Assembly: GCA_010028775.1 (NCBI GenBank)
Contig: RHAF01000035.1
Coordinates: forward strand, 1-11,520
Source of the DNA: Verrucomicrobiota bacterium
GTDB lineage: Bacteria; Verrucomicrobiota; Verrucomicrobiia; Methylacidiphilales; Verrucolacustridaceae
Direction: 5' to 3'
Length of the DNA: 11,520 nucleotides
Below are positions 7,124-11,520 of the stretch, in pieces. The translations under genes were made by a program, and so were the position numbers. The notes under the pieces are model-generated. The model saw only the letters and a program-made list of their open reading frames with translations. It was not told the DNA's origin and searched no databases. Numbering within the stretch: the stretch's first letter is position 1; the number at the start of each line of letters is the position of its first letter.

Positions 7124-7192
7124 AGGGGAAGAAGTGGAAAGATGAAGATGACGATGACGGGGGTTAGAGGTGCGTGTTCCGGATAGGCTGAA
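7124..7192 (-). promoter_or_regulatory. Leader between polX and the polyketide synthase gene
   Basis: This 69-bp spacer carries no gene. On the coding strand the half nearest the synthase start is strongly pyrimidine-rich and has no Shine-Dalgarno; on the plus strand it holds three near-identical hexamers (GATGAA, GATGAC, GATGAC at 7141-7158). I see no convincing -10/-35 pair or terminator, so the synthase operon may be transcribed from upstream of polX or from a promoter I cannot recognise. Confidence 0.35.
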
Positions 7193-8908
7193 TCAGGATT
7201 GGAGCAATTGGCGCAGGGCGGCGAGGGTTCGGGTGTTGACCACATCGCGTGGCCTGAGCCAACCCTTGCGGGCAAGGGTGACGCCCAGATCGAGGAATTC
7301 GAGGTGTGCGCACTGATGGGCATCGGGGTTGATGCAGCAGAGCACCCCGAGATCGCGGGCCTTGTGCCACCAGCGCCAATCCAGATCGAGGCGCCAGGGG
7401 TTGCAGTTGAGTTCGATCCACGTTCCGGTGGCTGCGGCGGCCTCCAGAATTTTCGGGATATTGAGGGAATAGCCCTCGCGCTCCAAAAGGAGCCGGCCGG
7501 TGGGGTGGCCCAAGCAGGTGACGAACTCGTTTTCCATGGCCCGAATGATCCGATCGGTCATCTCTTTTTCATCCGAAGTGAATCCGGCATGGACCGAGGC
7601 GATGACATAGTCGAGTTCCCGAAGGACCGAGTCGGGGAAATCGAGCTTTCCGCCTTTGAGGATGTCACATTCGGTGCCGGCGAGGAGGGTGCACATGGGT
7701 TTCCCAGAGTTGTAGGCCCGGATCTCCTTGATTTGGGTTTCGAGGCGTTTGGCATCGAGCCCGTGGGCCTGAAAGGAGGATTTGGAGTGATCGGCGATTC
7801 CCAACCATTCGAGGCCAAGTTCAGCGGCGGCTAGGGCCATGGCGGCGAGGCTGTCCTGCCCGTCGCTCGCCACGGTGTGGTTGTGGAGACAGCCCCGGAT
7901 TTGGTCGCGGACCAGAAGGTCGGGCAGTTTGTTTCGTTCCGCGGCGGCAATTTCACCGCTGTTTTCGCGGATTTCGGGGGGAATGAAGGACAGACCGAGA
8001 GCGGCATGAAGGTCCTTTTCTTCCTTCAGCCTCATCGGGGTTTTGGATTGGCCCTGAAAGAGGCCCCATTCGCTGAGGTGTAGGCCGCGATCGATGGCCC
8101 GCTGGCGGAGGGCGATATTGTGCTCCTTCGAGCCGGTGAAGTGGGCCAAGGCGGTGGCCCATGCGTTCGGAGGGATCACCCGCAGGTCGCAGGGAATGCC
8201 CCCCTTGAGAATGACGCTCGATTTGGTCTCCCCGTGGTTGACGACTTTTTCCACGTTGGGCCCGGTTATAAAGGCCTGCATGACTTCCTTCGGTTTTTTG
8301 GAGGAGGCAATCAGGTCGAGGTCCTTGACGATTTCCTTCCCGCGGCGAAGGCTGCCGCCGATCTCGGCCTTCAGGACCGCCGGGCAAGCGCGGAGATGGT
8401 CTAGAAGGGCTTGGGCGACCGGCAGGGCGTCACCCAGCCGGTGGAGTTTGCTGTAACTTGCCCGTCGGGCGATTGCCTCCAAAAGGTTGGCCGCAGTTTT
8501 TTCTCCGAAACCGTCCAACGAGGCCAAACGACCATCTTGGCATGCTTTCTTGAGTGCCTCGAGGGATTCGATCTTCAGCCGCTCCCGGAGGGCCCGAAGT
8601 TTCTTTGGGCCCAGGCCGGGAAGCTCCAGCAAGGCCAGGAGGCCGGCGGGGATCGAGGCGCGGAGCTGCTCGAGGTAGGGAAGTTTTCCCGTGGTGACGA
8701 GAGTGGTGATTTTGTCACGCAGGGCTTCACCGATGCCCGGCAAATCGCCCAGCCGGCCGGTGCGCACAAGCTCATCCAGATCCGCCGGGGCAGTCTCCAG
8801 CGTCCGGGCGGCACCGAGATAGGCCCGGCACTTGAAGGGGTTCTCTCCCTGGAGTTCGAGAATCGTGCCGATCTCGCGGAGTGCGGCAGCGGCCTGATCC
8901 TTGGTCAT
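7193..8908 (-). CDS. polX: DNA polymerase X family protein with C-terminal PHP domain (PolX)
   Basis: This 571-residue protein combines a gap-filling X-family polymerase with a PHP phosphoesterase that gives 3'-5' exonuclease activity in bacterial PolX enzymes; the role is DNA repair. Helix-hairpin-helix motifs are seen at DLPGIGEALRDKI (55-67), ELPGLGPKKL (95-104) and SLDGFGEKTAANL (130-142). The polymerase site is GGSLRRGKEIVKDLDLI (184-200) with metal-binding Asp196 and Asp198, and the third Asp241 in CDLRVI. The PHP metal ligands look intact: CLHNHTVASDG (340-350), ADHSKS (372-377), GTECDIL (411-417), SVHAGF (438-443), GHPTGR (467-472) and NPDAHQ (527-532). The length matches bacterial PolX (about 570). 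The ATG at 8908 has no Shine-Dalgarno; a DnaA-box sequence in an inverted repeat lies just upstream. The gene is 69 bp ahead of the polyketide synthase on the same strand. Confidence 0.95.
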   Translation of the reverse strand: MTKDQAAAALREIGTILELQGENPFKCRAYLGAARTLETAPADLDELVRTGRLGDLPGIGEALRDKITTLVTTGKLPYLEQLRASIPAGLLALLELPGLGPKKLRALRERLKIESLEALKKACQDGRLASLDGFGEKTAANLLEAIARRASYSKLHRLGDALPVAQALLDHLRACPAVLKAEIGGSLRRGKEIVKDLDLIASSKKPKEVMQAFITGPNVEKVVNHGETKSSVILKGGIPCDLRVIPPNAWATALAHFTGSKEHNIALRQRAIDRGLHLSEWGLFQGQSKTPMRLKEEKDLHAALGLSFIPPEIRENSGEIAAAERNKLPDLLVRDQIRGCLHNHTVASDGQDSLAAMALAAAELGLEWLGIADHSKSSFQAHGLDAKRLETQIKEIRAYNSGKPMCTLLAGTECDILKGGKLDFPDSVLRELDYVIASVHAGFTSDEKEMTDRIIRAMENEFVTCLGHPTGRLLLEREGYSLNIPKILEAAAATGTWIELNCNPWRLDLDWRWWHKARDLGVLCCINPDAHQCAHLEFLDLGVTLARKGWLRPRDVVNTRTLAALRQLLQS

Positions 8909-9007
8909 AGGGTGAAGTTATCCACACTTCAGGCCGGGAGGCAGGGGAAATGGTGGGTTGCGATTGATCGGAAAGGGGAAGCGGGGGATGCTTGCCGGGA
9001 CATAGGC
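8909..9007. promoter_or_regulatory. Divergent intergenic region between polX and the first pilT
   Basis: These 99 bp must hold promoters for polX (minus) and the pilT operon (plus). The polX side holds the DnaA-box inverted repeat described separately. The pilT side is purine-rich (GGGGAAGCGGGGG) and contains an ATG at 8988 that runs into TAG after five codons. No textbook -35/-10 pair is evident on either strand. Confidence 0.4.
8913..8931. promoter_or_regulatory. Perfect DnaA-box sequence inside a 6-bp inverted repeat
   Basis: Positions 8918-8926 read TTATCCACA, the consensus DnaA box. They sit within an inverted repeat, TGAAGT (8913-8918) and ACTTCA (8926-8931), separated by 7 nt. The element lies 5 bp upstream of the polX start codon, where it would overlap a promoter or the 5' leader. 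A single 9-mer match can arise by chance in a window of this size, so binding by DnaA is not shown. Confidence 0.4.
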
Positions 9008-10300
9008 ATGAGCGCGGCTTTCAACGACTACGTTTTGACCACCATCGCGGAGCAGGGGTGGGTGACCCAGGAGCAGATCGGCCAGTTGAAGGTTCTCTTG
9101 TCGGCCAACCCGAAGATGGCGGCTTTGGATCTGCTCGAGGAGCAACAGTTGATGGCGGGGGAGCATATCAAGATGCTGAGGGACCTGATTGCCCAAGCCG
9201 GGGGTGGCGAGGGGGAACAGGACAACCGTGCGGTTCTGGCCTATCTGGAGATTGCAATTCAGATGGGGGCAAGCGACCTGCATTTGGGGCCGGACGCCCC
9301 GGCCCTGGTGCGGATCCATGGTCAGTTAACGCCCATTGAAGGCTCCGGAGCCCGTCACTTGGGCAAGGAGGAGACGGAGCAGCTGGCGCGCTCGTTTCTC
9401 ACGCCCAAACAGACGGCCAAGGTGGACGAAATGGGGTCCATTGATTTTTGCTACGATGCGCCCGGCCTAGGACGTTTTCGAACCAGCGTGGTCAGGCAAA
9501 GAAGGGGTTGGGAGTCCGTGTTTCGTGTCATCTCAAGCAAAATACGCTCGATGGATGAATTGGGATTGCCGGGAGTCCTGAAGACCTTGACCCGTTACCA
9601 TAATGGACTGGTATTGGTCACAGGGGCGGTGGGCAGCGGGAAGTCGACCACGCTGGCCTCGATGGTGGACCACATCAATCACGAGCGTAAGGACCACATC
9701 ATCACCCTGGAGGATCCCATTGAATATGTTTTCACTCCCGCGGGGTGTCAGGTGTCCCAAAGGGAAATGGGGACGAATTCGGCGAGTTTTTCCAGCGCCC
9801 TGCGGGCGGCCCTTCGGGAGGATCCCGATGTGGTCATGGTGGGGGAGATGCGCGATTTGGAGACGATCTCCCTGGCAATCAGCGCCTCCGAGACGGGGCA
9901 TCTGGTCTTGGGCACGTTGCATACCAGCACCGCGGCCCGCACCCTGGACCGGTTGTTGGATGTCTTTCCCATCGAGCAACAATCCCAGATCCGGACAATG
10001 GTCAGTGAATCCCTGCGGGGCATCGTCTGCCAGCAGCTGATTCCGCGCAAGGACGGTCAAGGGCGGTGCCTGGCTCTTGAGGTTCTGGTGAACACCCCCG
10101 CGATCGGCAACCTGATCCGTGAGGCCAAGACCTTCATGTTGCCCGGCGTCATGCAGACCGGAAAAAAACTGGGGATGAGGCTGATGGACGACAGCCTTCA
10201 GGAACTTTTGGATCAGGGGCTGATCACCGGCGAGGAGGCTTATCGCCGGGCGGAAAACAAGAAGCAGTTTGCCGCGGCCTTGGCCGGCCAACTCAAATGA
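9008..10300 (+). CDS. PilT-family type IV pilus ATPase with N-terminal extension
   Basis: This 430-residue hexameric ATPase would power pilus retraction. The PilT core starts near residue 75 (AVLAYLEIAIQMGASDLHL). Motifs are Walker A GAVGSGKST (206-214), Asp box ITLEDPIEY (232-240), Walker B VVMVGEMRD (275-283), His box HLVLGTLHTST (298-308) and an AIGNLIRE sequence matching the AIRNLIRE motif of PilT. The first 70 residues (MSAAFNDYVLTTIAEQGWVT...) are extra compared with standard PilT (about 345) and resemble the short helical N-terminal modules of GspE/PilB-type ATPases. The start is placed at the ATG at 9008 because everything upstream in frame is antisense to polX. Only a weak ribosome site (GGGACA) is present. 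It overlaps the second pilT by ATGA. PilU or another PilT paralogue is the main alternative name. Confidence 0.9.
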   Translation: MSAAFNDYVLTTIAEQGWVTQEQIGQLKVLLSANPKMAALDLLEEQQLMAGEHIKMLRDLIAQAGGGEGEQDNRAVLAYLEIAIQMGASDLHLGPDAPALVRIHGQLTPIEGSGARHLGKEETEQLARSFLTPKQTAKVDEMGSIDFCYDAPGLGRFRTSVVRQRRGWESVFRVISSKIRSMDELGLPGVLKTLTRYHNGLVLVTGAVGSGKSTTLASMVDHINHERKDHIITLEDPIEYVFTPAGCQVSQREMGTNSASFSSALRAALREDPDVVMVGEMRDLETISLAISASETGHLVLGTLHTSTAARTLDRLLDVFPIEQQSQIRTMVSESLRGIVCQQLIPRKDGQGRCLALEVLVNTPAIGNLIREAKTFMLPGVMQTGKKLGMRLMDDSLQELLDQGLITGEEAYRRAENKKQFAAALAGQLK

Positions 10301-11373
10301 ACCATCCGATCGACGAACTCTTCACCACTTTGGTGGAAAAAGGCGGAAGCGACCTCCATTTGCTGGAGACCCAGCCTCCCAAGATCCGGAGGCATGGTGA
10401 GGTGGTGCCGATCCGCACCGAACCGCTGACGCGTGATGACATGATCCGGTTGCTGCAGCCAATCTGCTCGGCCCCCGCGTGGAAGAAATTCACCGAGACC
10501 GGAGATCTGGATTTCGCCTACGAGATGGATGAGGCCAACCGATTCCGCTGTAACTTTTACAAGCAACTTCACGGGTACGGTGCGGTTTTCCGGATCATCC
10601 CGACAAAAATCAAGACCCTGAAGGAGCTGGGGGTTCCGCCGGTGATCGAGAGTTTCGGGAGCTATAAATCCGGACTGATCCTGGTGACGGGCCCGACGGG
10701 TTCGGGCAAGTCGACCACCTTGGCGGCGGTGGTGGATTCGATCAATACCAACCATTCCAGGCACATTGTGACGATTGAGGAGCCGATCGAGTTCGTGCAT
10801 CCGAATAAAAAATCGGTGATCACCCAGCGCGAGGTGCCCAATGAGACCCCGAGTTTTGCCACCGGCCTGAAGGCGGCCCTGCGGGAGGATGCCGATGTGG
10901 TGCTGGTGGGAGAGATGCGGGATCTGGAGACGATTGCCCTGGCACTGACGGCGGCGGAGACGGGACTCCTGGTGTTTGGCACCCTGCACACCAACAACGC
11001 CCGCAAGACGGTGGACCGCATCATTGATGCGTTTCCCAGCGACCAGCAGGAGCAGATCCGGACGATGCTGGCCAACTCTTTGCGGGCGGTTTGCGCCCAG
11101 CTTCTGCTCAAACGCTCCGACGGGGGGGGACGGTTGGCGGTCAACGAGATTCTCATCGCGAACAACGCGGTCTCGGCAATCATCCGGGAGGGGGCGACGA
11201 TGAAGCTGAGCGACGTTTTAAAAACGGGCAAATCGGAAGGCATGCAGTTGATGGATGATGCGATCGATGGGCATCTCAAGGCGGGCAGGATCTCGCCGAT
11301 GGAGGCCTACATGAAGGCGATCGACAAGCTGAGGTTCCAGGAGCATCTGCCCAAGGATTCGGGTATCGGATGA
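10297..11373 (+). CDS. pilT: PilT-family type IV pilus retraction ATPase
   Basis: This 358-residue cytoplasmic ATPase has the normal PilT length. The N-terminal PAS-like half carries GGSDLHL (16-22), and the RecA-like half has Walker A GPTGSGKST (132-140), Asp box IVTIEEPIEFVH (157-168), Walker B VVLVGEMRDLET (201-212) and His box GTLHTNNA (228-235). The AIRNLIRE motif needed for retraction in classical PilT appears as AVSAIIRE (291-298), so it is degenerate in the middle but keeps its ends. It starts at an ATG that shares ATGA with the preceding paralogue and ends with an ATGA shared with the TrpD-like gene. The pair probably arose by duplication and may divide the work as PilT and PilU do in Gammaproteobacteria, though the sequence does not show which is which. 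Confidence 0.92.
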   Translation: MNHPIDELFTTLVEKGGSDLHLLETQPPKIRRHGEVVPIRTEPLTRDDMIRLLQPICSAPAWKKFTETGDLDFAYEMDEANRFRCNFYKQLHGYGAVFRIIPTKIKTLKELGVPPVIESFGSYKSGLILVTGPTGSGKSTTLAAVVDSINTNHSRHIVTIEEPIEFVHPNKKSVITQREVPNETPSFATGLKAALREDADVVLVGEMRDLETIALALTAAETGLLVFGTLHTNNARKTVDRIIDAFPSDQQEQIRTMLANSLRAVCAQLLLKRSDGGGRLAVNEILIANNAVSAIIREGATMKLSDVLKTGKSEGMQLMDDAIDGHLKAGRISPMEAYMKAIDKLRFQEHLPKDSGIG

Positions 11374-11520
11374 GTTGTGAGGTGACGGGGTCATTGGCCC
11401 TGACCCGGGCCTTGGAATATTGCCGCGAAGGGCGGGAGATGTCGGCCCTGGAGACGGAGGACTTGGTGGCATCCCTGGCGGATGGGCGGGTGAGCGACCC
11501 ATCGAAGGCCGATTTTCTCA
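11370..11520 (+). CDS. TrpD-like anthranilate phosphoribosyltransferase, N-terminal fragment (cut by window edge)
   Basis: Only 50 codons are visible: MSCEVTGSLALTRALEYC, then REGREMSALETEDLVASLADGR, then VSDPSKADFL. The pattern, a helix followed by G-x-x-(M/L)-S-x-x-E-x-x-x-L and then ADG-x-V-x-x-x-x-x-A-x-F-L, matches the helical N-terminal domain of glycosyltransferase family 3 (TrpD, or thymidine/pyrimidine phosphorylases), including the typical start of anthranilate phosphoribosyltransferase. No phosphoribosyl-binding motif lies inside the window, so TrpD is the best guess and a nucleoside phosphorylase is the alternative. The ATG shares ATGA with the pilT stop. Confidence 0.6.
   Translation, partial: MSCEVTGSLALTRALEYCREGREMSALETEDLVASLADGRVSDPSKADFL

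Noticed and set aside
8411..9007. In-frame upstream extension of the first pilT by about 200 codons
   Set aside because: This part is antisense to the 5' half of polX, including helix-hairpin-helix motifs, and has no family resemblance. The ATG at 9008 is the natural start.
9533..10291. Long minus-strand open frame opposite the first pilT
   Set aside because: It is antisense to the Walker A, Walker B and His box coding sequence and its translation shows no family features.

Overview
The window is ordinary-looking, gene-dense bacterial chromosome of roughly 60% G+C (estimated by eye), with many 4-bp start/stop overlaps and no insertion sequence, prophage gene, CRISPR array or rRNA. A type III polyketide synthase operon, an X-family DNA polymerase with a PHP domain, and tandem pilT genes with almost no Shine-Dalgarno sequences suggest a Gram-negative bacterium, perhaps Verrucomicrobiota or a relative. 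That assignment is an inference from gene content; no phylogenetic marker was compared.

Layout. (1) Positions 1-1394, minus strand: the N-terminal three quarters of the ribosome-associated GTPase TypA/BipA, cut by the window edge. (2) Positions 1482-4270, plus strand: three tightly packed genes for an AsmA-like membrane-anchored protein, a small predicted lipoprotein, and a stand-alone AMP-forming acyl-ACP/acyl-CoA synthetase resembling the synthetase half of Aas. A tRNA-Arg(UCG) gene follows directly and ends 3 bp from the stop codon of the opposing operon. (3) Positions 4354-7123, minus strand: an operon, in transcription order, of type III polyketide synthase, SAM-dependent methyltransferase and FAD-dependent oxidoreductase, joined by ATGA and GTGA overlaps. 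(4) Positions 7193-8908, minus strand: PolX (DNA polymerase X plus PHP phosphoesterase), 69 bp upstream of the polyketide synthase and possibly co-transcribed with it. (5) Positions 9008-11520, plus strand: two PilT-type ATPases in tandem and the first 50 codons of a TrpD-like phosphoribosyltransferase, again linked by ATGA overlaps.

How the genes may work together. The polyketide synthase, methyltransferase and oxidoreductase have the composition expected for making and tailoring an alkylresorcinol or alkylpyrone lipid, possibly a quinone-like product. The facing acyl-activating enzyme is a plausible but unproven source of fatty acyl starter units. The AsmA-like protein and lipoprotein also point to the envelope. 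The two PilT ATPases would drive type IV pilus retraction. TypA, PolX, tRNA-Arg and TrpD are housekeeping functions.

The most useful second looks are the polyketide operon and its acyl-activating neighbour, the N-terminal extension on the first PilT, the pilT-pilT-trpD coupling, a perfect DnaA-box sequence inside an inverted repeat upstream of polX, an 18-bp perfect palindrome just before the oxidoreductase start, and the scarcity of Shine-Dalgarno sequences. I found no clear evidence of a wholly new system.
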